From NCBI RefSeq assembly GCF_021390325.1, contig NZ_JAJUWU010000003.1:186001-250000 (forward strand): a DNA stretch of 64,000 nucleotides, given 5' to 3'. This document shows, in pieces, positions 8,530-18,116 of this stretch; the stretch's first letter is position 1; each line of letters opens with the position of its first letter. This stretch comes from Jiella avicenniae (GTDB lineage Bacteria; Pseudomonadota; Alphaproteobacteria; Rhizobiales; Rhizobiaceae). The position numbers and the translations under genes are program-made. The notes under the pieces were generated by a model. It did no database searches. It was not told the origin of the DNA and saw only the letters and a program-made list of their open reading frames with translations.

Positions 8530-10944
8530 ATGCGAGCGGACGCGTCCAGCGCACCGAACGGGGAAGGTGTGCTCGAATGGCTGGGCTTTTTGGGGCGCGA
8601 TCGAAAGGCCACGGGATCGCCCTGGCAATTCGACGACGGGCCGGAGGACGACGGATCGGGCCCCGGCGACCTCTTCCTGTCGCGGCGTGTGATCCCGGCT
8701 CTCGTCCTTCTGTTCCTGGTGACGCTCGCCGCTTCGCGGCTGGCGCTCACGCTCGGTGACCGGTCGTCCTACGTCGAAGGCGCTCACAAGGATCTGGCGA
8801 CCGTCACGGCGCTGCTGACGACCAGCCTCAAACTCGTCGAAGCCAGCGGCGCCAGCTTCGATCGCGAGCCATTCGTGGAGCAGTTGGCGGCCAGCGGCAT
8901 CCTGCCCGCCGGCGCGCTGCTGTTCGTCACCGACCGGGACGGCATCGTCGTCGCGACACTTCCCGTTCAGGCGGATCTGGTCGGCAGGAGCATCTATGGC
9001 TTCGTCTCCGACCCGCGCGAACTTCTCGGCGTGGACGCGGCCGACCAGATCCTGAACGTCGGCTTCAGGGGCGGCAAGGCGATCGCCGCCACCGCCGATC
9101 TTCCGGTCGACGGCGGCAAGATCAGCCTGTTCTGGCCGGAGGCCGACTATCTGGCGGACTGGCGCCAGAAGACGGCGATCAGCGTTTCGCTGTTCGTCCT
9201 GACCGGCGCGATCCTGCTTCTCGTGCTGAAGGCCTATTTCCGCCAGTCGCGCCGCGCCGAGGATTACAGCGGCCTCTTCAACGAGGCCCATCAGCGGATC
9301 GACGTCGCCTTGTCGCGGGGCAAGTGCGGACTGTGGGACTGGGACATCGGCCGGGGTCAGATGTACTGGTCGCGCTCGATGTACGAGATCCTCGGCATGG
9401 AAGCGATCGACGGCGTGATGGCATTCGCCGACGTCGCGCCCCTCCTGCATCCGGACGACGGCGGCCTGTTCCATCTCGCGCGACGTGTCGCGGCAGGGGA
9501 GATCGAGCACTTCGATCAGGTCTTCAGGATGCGCCGGGCCGACGGCTCGTACATCTGGATCCGCGGACGGGCGAACGTCACGCGGGGGACGGACGGCGAA
9601 GTCCATCTGATCGGCATCGCCGCCGACGTCAGCGAACAGAAGGAGCTCGTCCGCCGCACCGACGAGGCCAATCACCGGCTGAAGAACACGATCGAGAACA
9701 TCTCCGAGACCTTCCTCCTGTGCGACCACGAACGGAGGGTGGTCGTGTGCAATTCGATCCATCGCAAGACCTTCGGCCTCGAAGAGGCCGACGTCGCCGC
9801 CGGCACCCCGGTCGACAAGGTCCTGCGCAAGGCGCGCCGGCCGATCCGCCAGATTACCCTCGACGGCGACGAGCAGGGGGGCGGACAAAGCGCCGTCGAG
9901 GCGCAGATGCCGGATGGGCGCTGGCTGCTCATCTCGACCCGTCCGACGGCCGACGGCGGCACCGTGTGGGTCGGCACCGACATCACCCAGATCAAGCATC
10001 ACAAGACTTTGACGAAGGACTCCCGGCAGAAGCTGCTCGCGACCATCGCCAAGCTGGAAGCCGCCACCACCGACGCCGAGCGCAAGGCCGACCAACTGAG
10101 CGAACTCAATCTGCGCTACATCGTCGAGAAGGAACGGGCCGAGAGCGCGTCGCGGGCGAAGACCACCTTCCTCGCCAACATGTCCCACGAGCTTCGCACC
10201 CCGCTCAACGCCATTCTCGGCTTTTCCGACATCATGCGGCAACGCACCTTCGGTGCGATCGGCGACAAATACGCCGAATATGTCGACGACATTCATACCA
10301 GCGGCACCCACCTCCTCACGATGATCGACGACGTCCTGAAGATGGCGACGATCGAATCCGGCCGGCTCGAACTGTTCAGCGAGGAGGTCGAGCTGAGCGA
10401 GATCGTCCGGGAAAGCGCCGCGATGATCGAGCCGCTCGCCAAGAAGAAGAACATCGCGCTTTCGATCGAGACGCCGGAGACGCTGACGATGGTTTCGGAC
10501 CGGAGAGCGACCTCGCAGGTGGTGCTGAGCCTCCTGTCCAACGCCGTGAAATTCACGCCCGACGGCGGCACGGTGCGGTTGCGGCTGCGGCAGGTCGGAC
10601 CGTCCGCCGCGCTGACCGTCGCCGATGACGGGCCCGGCATCCCGCAACCGGCGCTGGCCGAACTCGGGCTGCCCTTCTCTCAGGTCGGCAACGCGCTGGT
10701 GCGCTCGAACTGCCACGGCGCCGGTCTCGGCATCGCCATCGCCAAGGCCCTGATCAATCTCCATGGCGGCAGATTCCGCATCGGCTCCAAGGTCGGCGAC
10801 GGGACCATCGTCAGCCTGAGGCTTCCGATGACGGCCGAGCCGGAGGCACGCGGCGGCGAGACATCGACGGCAACGCCCGCGACGCGCGTGGCGAGAACGC
10901 AGCGCCGCGTCAGAAAGGCCGAGGGCGCCCGCGCCGCAGCCTGA
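8530..10944 (+). CDS. pleC: PleC/PdhS-like membrane PAS sensor histidine kinase
   Basis: An 804-residue membrane kinase. Transmembrane segments lie near residues 54-74 and 215-236, enclosing a periplasmic sensor domain. Two PAS regions follow (about 260-375 and 385-495), then a coiled linker, the HisKA box ANMSHELRTPLNAILGFS (His near 553) and a HATPase domain with NAVKFTPDGG and DDGPGIP. The dimerisation helix (FGAIGDKYAEYVDDIHTSG, then HLLTMIDDVLKMATIESGR) is typical of the DivK-directed PleC/PdhS/DivJ group that controls polar development and the CtrA pathway. No receiver domain is present. Adjacency to glnE fits the pleC locus of other rhizobia, from memory. GAGGG lies 7 bp before ATG 8530; a TTG directly precedes it. 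It ends 6 bp from the end of convergent glnE. PleC rather than another PdhS paralogue is inference. Confidence 0.75.
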   Translation: MRADASSAPNGEGVLEWLGFLGRDRKATGSPWQFDDGPEDDGSGPGDLFLSRRVIPALVLLFLVTLAASRLALTLGDRSSYVEGAHKDLATVTALLTTSLKLVEASGASFDREPFVEQLAASGILPAGALLFVTDRDGIVVATLPVQADLVGRSIYGFVSDPRELLGVDAADQILNVGFRGGKAIAATADLPVDGGKISLFWPEADYLADWRQKTAISVSLFVLTGAILLLVLKAYFRQSRRAEDYSGLFNEAHQRIDVALSRGKCGLWDWDIGRGQMYWSRSMYEILGMEAIDGVMAFADVAPLLHPDDGGLFHLARRVAAGEIEHFDQVFRMRRADGSYIWIRGRANVTRGTDGEVHLIGIAADVSEQKELVRRTDEANHRLKNTIENISETFLLCDHERRVVVCNSIHRKTFGLEEADVAAGTPVDKVLRKARRPIRQITLDGDEQGGGQSAVEAQMPDGRWLLISTRPTADGGTVWVGTDITQIKHHKTLTKDSRQKLLATIAKLEAATTDAERKADQLSELNLRYIVEKERAESASRAKTTFLANMSHELRTPLNAILGFSDIMRQRTFGAIGDKYAEYVDDIHTSGTHLLTMIDDVLKMATIESGRLELFSEEVELSEIVRESAAMIEPLAKKKNIALSIETPETLTMVSDRRATSQVVLSLLSNAVKFTPDGGTVRLRLRQVGPSAALTVADDGPGIPQPALAELGLPFSQVGNALVRSNCHGAGLGIAIAKALINLHGGRFRIGSKVGDGTIVSLRLPMTAEPEARGGETSTATPATRVARTQRRVRKAEGARAAA

Positions 10945-10950
10945 GGCGGC

Positions 10951-13911
10951 TCAGGCGGTCGGCGCGCCGAGGACGCTTTCGAAGGCGGCGCGCACGCGTG
11001 TGGTTTCGGCCTCGAGCCAGGCTTCCAACCCCTCCGGACCATCGAGACCGACCGCCCGCGCGATCGCCCGGGACAGACCGATCGGCACGTCCGCGACATG
11101 GCGCACGTCCGAAGGCCCGAGGCGCAGGAGCTGGACGATCCGGGTGAAGCCGTTCATCGACCCCGCCAGTGCCTTGCCGTCCGCGGCCCGGCCGAAATCG
11201 GCCGCCGCCAGCACCGCCTCGCTCGGCGCACCGCAAAGGCCGAGATCGGCCTTTCCCGTCAAGAGCGCCCACTGCGCCAGGAACTCCAGGTCGATCAGCC
11301 CGCCCGGCAGAAGCTTGAGATCGAGGGACCCACGCGGCGGCTTGCCGGCTTCGATCCGCTGGCGCATCGCCGCGACGTCCTTCGTCGTTTCGTCGGACTC
11401 GCGCGGTTCGGCCAGAATGGCGCGGATCGTCTCGGCGACCTCGCCCATAAAACCGGTATCGCCGGCGACGACGCGGGCGCGGGTCAATGCCATCCGCTCC
11501 CAGGTCCAGGCTTCGCCCTCCTGATAGCGCCGGAAGGCACCGAGATGGGTGGCGAGGGGACCCTTGTTGCCGGAGGGTCGAAGGCGGAAATCGACGTCGT
11601 AGAGGATGCCCTCGCGCATCGGTGCCGTCATCGCCGCGATCAGGCGCTGGGTCAGCCGGGCGAAATAGGCGCTCGGGGCGAGCGGCCTCTTGCCGTCGGA
11701 ACCTTCGGCTCCCTCCTCGTGATCGTAGAAGAGGATGAGGTCGACGTCCGAACTCGCCGTCAGTTCGCGGCTGCCGAGACGGCCCATGCCGAGGAGCGCG
11801 GTCCGCGCGCCGGGGACCCGTCCGTGGGCCAGCGCAAACTCGGCCTCGACCGCAGGAAGCGTCGCCTCGAGAACGACGTCGGCGATGTTCGAGAAAGCCG
11901 CGCCGGCCTCGTCCGCCTCGACGATGCCGCTCAGCATCCGAGCCCCGACGAGGAACCGCTGCTCCGACGCGAAGATCCGCAACCGGCCGAGCACGTCCTC
12001 GTAGTCGCGGGCGAGGCCGAGAAAGGCGGTGAGCCGCTCGCGCAGGAGGTCGCGGGTCGGGACCTCGCCGAGAAAGGCGGGATCGAGCAGCGCGTCGAAG
12101 ACGTGCGGCCGTGCGGCGATCGTCTCGCGCAGGGCGGGCGCCGAGGTGATGACGTCGGCGAGGAGTTCGAGGATCTTCGGGTTGGAGGCGATCAGCGAGA
12201 AGAACTGGACGCCCGACGGGAGCCCGGCCAGGAACCGGTCGAACGCCATCAGCGCGTTGTCCGGGTCCTGCGCCCTGGCGAAGGCGGAGATCAGCGTCGG
12301 CAGGACTTCGGTGAGCCGCGCGCGCGCCGTCGCGGTCAGCGTCGCCTTGTAGCGGCCGAGCGACCAGCCGTGCACCACCCGCGCGATGTCCTCCGGCCGG
12401 CCGTAACCGAGGGCCGCGAGCGCGGCGATCGCCTCGGCGTCGTCGCCCGAGCGCGCAAGCCGGCGCAGAGCGTCGTCGTCAGGCCTTTCCGACGCGGCCC
12501 CGCGGGTTTCGGTGAACAGCCGGCCGAAACGCCGGTCGACGCGTTTCAGGCAAGGCAGCAACGCTTCGCCGAGCGTCGCCTCGTCCGCAAAGCCGGCCAG
12601 CCGGGCGACGGCGCGCAGCTTGGTCGGGTCTTCCGGCAACGTGTGGCTCTGTTCGTCGGCCAGCATCTGGATCGCGTGCTCGACGCGGCGCAGCAGCCAA
12701 TAGTCGCCGGTGAGTTCGCTCGCTGTCGCAGCGTCGATCCAGCCGCCGACCGCGAGCGCCGCCAGCGCGTCGTCGGTGCGCCGCGGCCGGAGCTTCGGTG
12801 CCCTCCCCCCGGCGATCAATTGCTGCGCCTGCGCAAAGAACTCGACTTCGCGGATGCCCCCGCGGCCGAGCTTGACGTTGTGGCCCTTCAGCCCGACCGC
12901 ATCGAAGCCGCGGTGCCGGTCGATCCGCTGCTTCATGTCCTCGATGGCGGCGACAGCGGCAAAATCGAGATATTTGCGCCAGACGAAGGGCCTGATCTCC
13001 TTCAGGAAGCGCTCGCCCGCCTCGACGTCGCCGGCGATCGGCCGCGCCTTGATCATCGCCGCGCGCTCCCAGTCGCGCCCGGACCCCTCGTAGTAGGTGA
13101 GCGCCATGGCCGTGGAGATCGCCACCGGCATCGCGCCCGGATCGGGGCGCAGCCGCAGGTCGACCCGCGCGACATAGCCCTCGCCCGTCCGCTCGGCGAG
13201 GATGCGCGTCAGCCGCCGCACCATCCGCGACAGCGTCTCCGGCGCGTCGAGCGGATCGCCGGTCAGGCCTTTCGTCTCGTCGTAGAGGACGATGATGTCG
13301 ATGTCCGAGGAATAGTTCAGCTCGTGGGCGCCGAGCTTGCCCATGCCGAGGACGAAGACGCCGCAGCCCTTTTCCGGATCGTCGGGGTGAGGCAAGACGA
13401 TCTTTCCCCGCGCATGGAGGTCGCGCAGGCAGAACCGGAGCGCCGCGCCGACTGCAGCAGCGGCGAAATCGGACAGGGCGCGGGTCGTGGCGTCGGGCGT
13501 CGCCGCGCCGAAGACGTCGGCAAGGCCGAGAAACAGCGCGACGCGGCGCTTCGCCCGGCGCAGCGACGCCATCAGCGTCTGCTCGGTCTCGTCCGGACCC
13601 GGCAGGCGGGCCACCGCTTCGATCGTCTCGCGCGTCAGCTCCGCGGCGGAGCGCGTCGTCAGCTCTTCCAGCCAGTCGGGGTCCTTGAAGGCGATGGCGT
13701 TGAGATGGGGAGAGAGATCGAGGACGGCGACGAGGCGTTCCGCATCGAGGTGGTCGCCGGCAAGCAGCCGGCCGAGATTTTCGAGGCCGCGGTCCGATGC
13801 GAGCGCCTGGAGATCGGCGCGCCAGCGCCCGGCGGTCTCGTCGTCGAGTGGCGCGGGCCGGTTTTCCCCGCCGATCAGAAATCCACCCTCGCCGCCCGAA
13901 ATCTCAGCCAT
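10951..13911 (-). CDS. glnE: bifunctional [glutamine synthetase] adenylyltransferase/adenylyl-removing enzyme
   Basis: A 986-residue cytosolic enzyme that adenylylates glutamine synthetase to switch it off and removes AMP to switch it on, under control of PII proteins and glutamine. Two nucleotidyltransferase domains are visible: the N-terminal adenylyl-removing domain with SSDIDIIVLYDE near residue 200, and the C-terminal adenylyltransferase domain with SSDVDLILFYDHEE near residue 720. Length matches the family (940-1000). ATG 13911 is chosen because it overlaps the stop of the upstream kinase (ATGGCTGA), implying translational coupling; the frame is open for 31 more codons but that would lie deep inside the kinase gene. 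It is the last gene of the response regulator-kinase-glnE group. Confidence 0.97.
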   Translation of the reverse strand: MAEISGGEGGFLIGGENRPAPLDDETAGRWRADLQALASDRGLENLGRLLAGDHLDAERLVAVLDLSPHLNAIAFKDPDWLEELTTRSAAELTRETIEAVARLPGPDETEQTLMASLRRAKRRVALFLGLADVFGAATPDATTRALSDFAAAAVGAALRFCLRDLHARGKIVLPHPDDPEKGCGVFVLGMGKLGAHELNYSSDIDIIVLYDETKGLTGDPLDAPETLSRMVRRLTRILAERTGEGYVARVDLRLRPDPGAMPVAISTAMALTYYEGSGRDWERAAMIKARPIAGDVEAGERFLKEIRPFVWRKYLDFAAVAAIEDMKQRIDRHRGFDAVGLKGHNVKLGRGGIREVEFFAQAQQLIAGGRAPKLRPRRTDDALAALAVGGWIDAATASELTGDYWLLRRVEHAIQMLADEQSHTLPEDPTKLRAVARLAGFADEATLGEALLPCLKRVDRRFGRLFTETRGAASERPDDDALRRLARSGDDAEAIAALAALGYGRPEDIARVVHGWSLGRYKATLTATARARLTEVLPTLISAFARAQDPDNALMAFDRFLAGLPSGVQFFSLIASNPKILELLADVITSAPALRETIAARPHVFDALLDPAFLGEVPTRDLLRERLTAFLGLARDYEDVLGRLRIFASEQRFLVGARMLSGIVEADEAGAAFSNIADVVLEATLPAVEAEFALAHGRVPGARTALLGMGRLGSRELTASSDVDLILFYDHEEGAEGSDGKRPLAPSAYFARLTQRLIAAMTAPMREGILYDVDFRLRPSGNKGPLATHLGAFRRYQEGEAWTWERMALTRARVVAGDTGFMGEVAETIRAILAEPRESDETTKDVAAMRQRIEAGKPPRGSLDLKLLPGGLIDLEFLAQWALLTGKADLGLCGAPSEAVLAAADFGRAADGKALAGSMNGFTRIVQLLRLGPSDVRHVADVPIGLSRAIARAVGLDGPEGLEAWLEAETTRVRAAFESVLGAPTA

Positions 13912-15322
13912 CGCCTCGCTCGCCCGCCTGCCGTTCGTCCATCGGAACTTCCAGACAAACGGTAAGGCCCGGAGCGGCATCCGCAAGGAGGAGGCGTCCG
14001 CCATGGATCCTGGCGATCGCCTGGACCAGCGACAGGCCGAGCCCGGAGCCCGGCATGGAGCGGCTCTTGTCGAGCCTGTAGAAGCGCTCGATGACCCGCT
14101 CGCGCATGTCGGCGGGAATGCCCGGCCCGTCGTCGCTGACGCAAAGCCGCCAGTCCGCCTCGTCCTCCGTCAGGGCGACGCGGATGCGCGTCTGCCGGTC
14201 CGGCGCGGCGGCATATTTCAGGGCGTTGTCGAGAAGATTGGACAGCGCCTGGGCGATCAGCTCGCGGCTCGCATAGGCCTTCAGCGTCGGCGGCACGGTC
14301 AGAACCAGTTCGGCCGCGGCGTCCTCGGCGAGAGGCTCGTAGAGATCGACGACGTCGGCGACGATGGTGGCGAGATCGATTTCCGACTTCATCACCTGGT
14401 CGGATCCCGCTTCCACCCGCGAGATCATCAGCAAGGCGTCGAAGGTCCGGATCATCTGGTCGCACTCGGCGATCATCTGGTCGAGCACCTCGCGCGCTTC
14501 GCGGGCGTCCGGCGGCGCCGACAGCGCCGCTTCCGCACGGGTGCGAAGCCGGGTCAAAGGCGTCCTGAGATCGTGGGCGATGTTGTCGGAGACCTCCTGC
14601 AGACCGACCTGCAGGAGCGAGATCCGGGCGAGCAGTGTGTTCAGATTCTCCGACAGGCGATCGAACTCGTCGCCCGCGCCGGTGACCGGCAACCGTTCGG
14701 TGAGGTCGCCGGAGAGGATGCGGGCACTCGCCGCCGTCACGCCGTCGAGCCGCTTTAGCGCGCTGCGCCCGACGAAGAACCAAGCGATCAGCGCGGCGAC
14801 GCCCATCAAAGCGAGAGCGAGGATCAGCGCACTCTGGACGACACCGCGAAAACGCAGCTGCTCGCTCTGGTCGCGCCCGACGAGGACGCGCATGCCGTTG
14901 CGCAGCGCCACGACCTCGGCGATCGCCAGATGGAAGCGATCACCGGTCTCGTCGGAATAGCGCTCGTAGGAAAAGGCATCCGGCGTCTGGCCGCGATCGT
15001 CGAGGACGCCGGCCTGCAGGCTCGCGACGTTGCCGGCGAGGATGCGTCCCGCCGGGTCGGTGACGAGATAGAGCGAGGCGCCCGGCTGCCGCGAGCGCCG
15101 GTCGATCGTCCGCACGAGGCCGATGATGCCGCTCTGCTGGTAGACCTGTTCGAGATCGGAGAGTTCGTCCGAGATCGCCTGCCGGCTCTGCTCTTCGACG
15201 ATGGTCGAGGCCGTCGCCGTGACATAGACCACCAGCACGACGGCGCAGATGGCGAACAGCAGGAAATAGACCGCCGAAAGCCGGACGGCGGTCATGCGCA
15301 TCAGTGAGCGGAAACGTCCCAT
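13904..15322 (-). CDS. two-component sensor histidine kinase (HAMP/HisKA)
   Basis: A 472-residue inner-membrane sensor kinase. TM1 spans about residues 13-33 and TM2 about 165-187, with a periplasmic domain of about 130 residues between them that carries no cofactor motif I recognise. A HAMP linker follows, then the HisKA motif DNIAHDLRTPLTRLRTRAE and the HATPase boxes DNALKYAA and DDGPGIPADMRERV. The response regulator for this kinase is encoded 87 bp upstream. The gene overlaps glnE by 8 bp. Classic periplasmic-sensing architecture and proximity to degP suggest an envelope-stress role, but this is inference. Confidence 0.9.
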   Translation of the reverse strand: MGRFRSLMRMTAVRLSAVYFLLFAICAVVLVVYVTATASTIVEEQSRQAISDELSDLEQVYQQSGIIGLVRTIDRRSRQPGASLYLVTDPAGRILAGNVASLQAGVLDDRGQTPDAFSYERYSDETGDRFHLAIAEVVALRNGMRVLVGRDQSEQLRFRGVVQSALILALALMGVAALIAWFFVGRSALKRLDGVTAASARILSGDLTERLPVTGAGDEFDRLSENLNTLLARISLLQVGLQEVSDNIAHDLRTPLTRLRTRAEAALSAPPDAREAREVLDQMIAECDQMIRTFDALLMISRVEAGSDQVMKSEIDLATIVADVVDLYEPLAEDAAAELVLTVPPTLKAYASRELIAQALSNLLDNALKYAAAPDRQTRIRVALTEDEADWRLCVSDDGPGIPADMRERVIERFYRLDKSRSMPGSGLGLSLVQAIARIHGGRLLLADAAPGLTVCLEVPMDERQAGERGDG

Positions 15323-15409
15323 GCGGCCGAGATATGGGCTGGAGAGCGGAAGGCGAGACGCCGTCTGGCAGCGACGGCGAGACGGCGGGCGGGCGCCGGG
15401 GCGGAGCGG

Positions 15410-16126
15410 TCAGTCCCCGGCGCGCATGATGTAGCCGGCGCCGCGCACGGTATGGAGGATCGGCGAGCCGAAGTCCCGCTCGATCTTGGAGCGCAGCCGC
15501 GAGATGTGCACGTCGATGACGTTGGTCTGCGGGTCGAAATGATAGTCCCAGACGTTTTCCAGGAGCATCGTCCGGGTGACCACCTGGCCCGCGTGCTTCA
15601 TCAGATATTCGAGCAGACGAAACTCCCGCGGCTGCAGGACGACCGGCTTGCCGGCCCGGCGGACCTCGTGGGAGAGGCGATCGAGTTCCAGATCGCCGAC
15701 GCGGTAGGAGGTCTCGACGTCCTTCGCCCCGCGCCGCCGGCCGAGCACCTCGACGCGGGCCAGGAGTTCGGCGATCGCGAAGGGCTTCGACAGATAGTCG
15801 TCGCCCCCGGCGCGCAGCCCCTTCACCCGGTCGTCGACCTGGCCGAGGGCCGAAAGGATCAGCACCGGCGTGCGATGGCCGCTTTCCCGCAGTTTCGCGA
15901 TGATCGAGAGACCGTCGAGCTTCGGCAGCATCCGGTCGACGATGAGAACGTCGTAGCCTCGCGTTTCGGCGACGTGCAGCCCCTCTTCGCCGTCGGCGGC
16001 GTGGTCGGCGACGTGGCCGGCCTCCTTGAGCGCCTTTACGAGATAGGAGGCTGCCTCGCGGTCGTCTTCGATGATGAGGATTCGCATGGACTCCGTCGAC
16101 ACGGTGGCGAGTGCTGCTTCAGTCAT
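15410..16126 (-). CDS. OmpR-family response regulator
   Basis: A 238-residue DNA-binding response regulator, partner of the kinase immediately downstream. The receiver domain has the acidic pair IIEDD, phospho-acceptor D64 in LIVDRMLPKLDG, and the switch lysine in SKPFAI. The C-terminal winged helix includes LQPREFRLLEYLMKHAGQVVTR and HISRLRSKIERDFG. ATG 16126 has a GAGG 8 bp upstream; an internal ATG at 16087 (MRILIIEDD), where homology begins, has only a badly spaced GGAG, so the longer form is preferred. It sits between degP and its kinase and reads in the same direction, with a strong hairpin separating it from degP, so it likely has its own promoter in the 219-bp gap. Confidence 0.92.
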   Translation of the reverse strand: MTEAALATVSTESMRILIIEDDREAASYLVKALKEAGHVADHAADGEEGLHVAETRGYDVLIVDRMLPKLDGLSIIAKLRESGHRTPVLILSALGQVDDRVKGLRAGGDDYLSKPFAIAELLARVEVLGRRRGAKDVETSYRVGDLELDRLSHEVRRAGKPVVLQPREFRLLEYLMKHAGQVVTRTMLLENVWDYHFDPQTNVIDVHISRLRSKIERDFGSPILHTVRGAGYIMRAGD

Positions 16127-16299
16127 GGTTCACGCCTCTAGATCGACGTTCGTCGTCCAAAATCAATGCGCGATCGACCCGCGCCCGGTTTCCGGGCGAT
16201 GCCGGAAAGCGGCGGCCGACGGACCGCGCGGGGTCGTTCTGCACGATGATGGCTCGGAAAGACGGCAGCGGGCGCCGGCGACCGGTCACCCGTCTGCCC

Positions 16300-16333
16300 G
16301 AAGTCCGGGGAGCGACGCCGCTCCCCGGACTTC
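16300..16333 (-). terminator. 15-bp perfect hairpin after degP
   Basis: GAAGTCCGGGGAGCG and its exact complement flank a 4-base loop, starting 12 bp past the degP stop codon. No T-run follows on the minus strand, so it is either a U-less terminator or a 3'-end protector. It separates degP from the downstream response regulator gene. Confidence 0.6.
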
Positions 16334-16345
16334 GTTGCAGCTCGA

Positions 16346-17872
16346 TCAGCCCTTGGAGATCGGCAGGGCGACGAAGCGGTTCTGTTCGCCCTGGCGGAGC
16401 TGGAAGAGCGCCGCCTTCCGGCCGGACTTCGCGGCATCGGAGAGCGCCTGGCTGACGTCGCCGCGGCTCCGCACCGATTTGCCGTTGACCGAGACGATCA
16501 CGTCGCCGGGCTGCACGCCCTTTTCGGCGGCGGTCGAATCCGGGTCGATGTCGGTGACGACGACGCCCTGGCCGTCCTCGGACGGGGTGAGCGTCAGACC
16601 GTATCCCGACAGGGACGACGGATTGGTCGGAACGCGCTGGTCCGGTCGGCCGCTCGCCGAAGCCGCCTCGTCGAGACTGGCGAGATTGCCGAGCGTCACG
16701 TCGACCGTCTCGGCCTCGTTGTTGCGCCAGAGCGAGACCTCGATCTTCGTGCCGGGACGCTCGTTGCCGATGACCCGGGCGAGTTCGCGCGGCCCGTCGA
16801 CGGTCTCGCCGTTGACGGCGGTGATGACGTCGCCGGTCTGGATACCCGCCTTCGACGCCGGCGTCTCGTTGTCCGGCAAGGTGACGATCGCGCCCTTGGC
16901 ATCGGCAAGTCCGACCGCCTCGGCGATGTCGTCGGTCACCGGCGCGATCTGTACGCCGAGCCAGCCGCGCTCGACCGTGCCGTTCTCCTTCAGCGACTGG
17001 ACCACGTCCTTGGCGACCGAGGCCGGGATGGCGAAGGCGATGCCGACATTGCCGCCCGAGGGAGAGAAGATCGCCGTGTTGATGCCGACGACTTCGCCGT
17101 TGAGGTTGAAGTCGGGGCCGCCCGAATTGCCGCGATTGACCGCCGCGTCGATCTGCAGGAAGTCGTCGTAGGGGCCGGCGCCGATGTCGCGGCCGTGGGC
17201 CGAAACGATGCCAGCGGTGACCGTACCGCCGAGGCCGAACGGGTTGCCGACCGCGACCACCCAGTCGCCGACGCGGACCTTGCTGTCGTCACCCCAGGCG
17301 ACATAGGTGAACTTGTGGTCCGGCGCGTCGACCTTGAGAAGGGCGAGGTCGGTCCGCTTGTCCGTGCCGATCAGCTTGGCCTTGTACTCGGTGGTGTCGT
17401 CCATCACCACCGTATAGTTCGAGCCGCCGTCGACCACGTGATTGTTGGTGACGAGATAGCCGTCCTCGGAGATGAAGAAGCCGGAGCCCTGGGCGACGGC
17501 GTGGCGCGGCAGCTGCCGTCCGCGCGGCGTGCCGGGAAAACCGGGGCCGCCGGGAATGTCGAAGAAGCGGCGCAGCGGATGATCCTGCGGCAGATTGTCG
17601 AACGGGTTCTGCATCTGGTCGTCGCCGCCGTCGTCCGCCGCCGGCTTGACGTCCTCGTCGACGCGAACCGAAACCACCGCCGGCGAGACCTTCTCGACCA
17701 GATCGGCGAAGGTCGGAAGCTGCTGCGGCGCGTCGACACGCACCGGCTCGGCAAAGACGGGGACCGTGTTGACGGCCATGCCGCCAGCCAGAGCCGCACC
17801 CGCGACGCCCGCCGCCAAGGCGCCCGCCAGGAAACGGCTGCGCTTCTTCCGGGGCTGTTGATCCTGTTGCAT
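16346..17872 (-). CDS. degP: Do/DegP-family periplasmic serine protease
   Basis: A 508-residue periplasmic chaperone-protease that degrades misfolded envelope proteins. A basic N-terminus (QPRKKRSRF) and a hydrophobic Ala/Gly segment to about residue 40 form the signal anchor. The trypsin-like domain carries the full catalytic triad: H145 in NNHVVDGG, D175 in DLALLKV and S250 in GNSGGPDF. Two PDZ domains follow (from about 295 and 410), the first beginning RGWLGVQIAPV, the second containing GVVVTDIDPDS. ATG 17872 has AAGGA 7 bp upstream. It lies 244 bp downstream of ccmH and is followed by a strong hairpin, so it is probably its own unit within the ccm-degP neighbourhood known from rhizobia. 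Confidence 0.95.
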   Translation of the reverse strand: MQQDQQPRKKRSRFLAGALAAGVAGAALAGGMAVNTVPVFAEPVRVDAPQQLPTFADLVEKVSPAVVSVRVDEDVKPAADDGGDDQMQNPFDNLPQDHPLRRFFDIPGGPGFPGTPRGRQLPRHAVAQGSGFFISEDGYLVTNNHVVDGGSNYTVVMDDTTEYKAKLIGTDKRTDLALLKVDAPDHKFTYVAWGDDSKVRVGDWVVAVGNPFGLGGTVTAGIVSAHGRDIGAGPYDDFLQIDAAVNRGNSGGPDFNLNGEVVGINTAIFSPSGGNVGIAFAIPASVAKDVVQSLKENGTVERGWLGVQIAPVTDDIAEAVGLADAKGAIVTLPDNETPASKAGIQTGDVITAVNGETVDGPRELARVIGNERPGTKIEVSLWRNNEAETVDVTLGNLASLDEAASASGRPDQRVPTNPSSLSGYGLTLTPSEDGQGVVVTDIDPDSTAAEKGVQPGDVIVSVNGKSVRSRGDVSQALSDAAKSGRKAALFQLRQGEQNRFVALPISKG

Positions 17873-18116
17873 CCTGGTTCCTTTCAAGAGTCTTCGAGAA
17901 GAAATGGGACAGGGTCGGCGATATCGTTCCGCCGTCCCGTCCGATGAAAGGGAACTTAGTGTCCGCCATCTTACGGGAGATTTTCTCGGGGATGAAAAGT
18001 CGGTAAGGTTCACCGGTTGCCGGGGCGGTTCGGCGAGGGCGCGAGCGCCGGCCGAAAAGGACCGTTTCGAAGGTCTTGCGCCGACGCGGCCTTTTTTTTC
18101 ACAGCGAGGTGGAGCC

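Noticed and set aside
11098-13965. 955-codon plus-strand open frame opposite glnE
   Set aside because: Antisense shadow of glnE with no recognisable domain.
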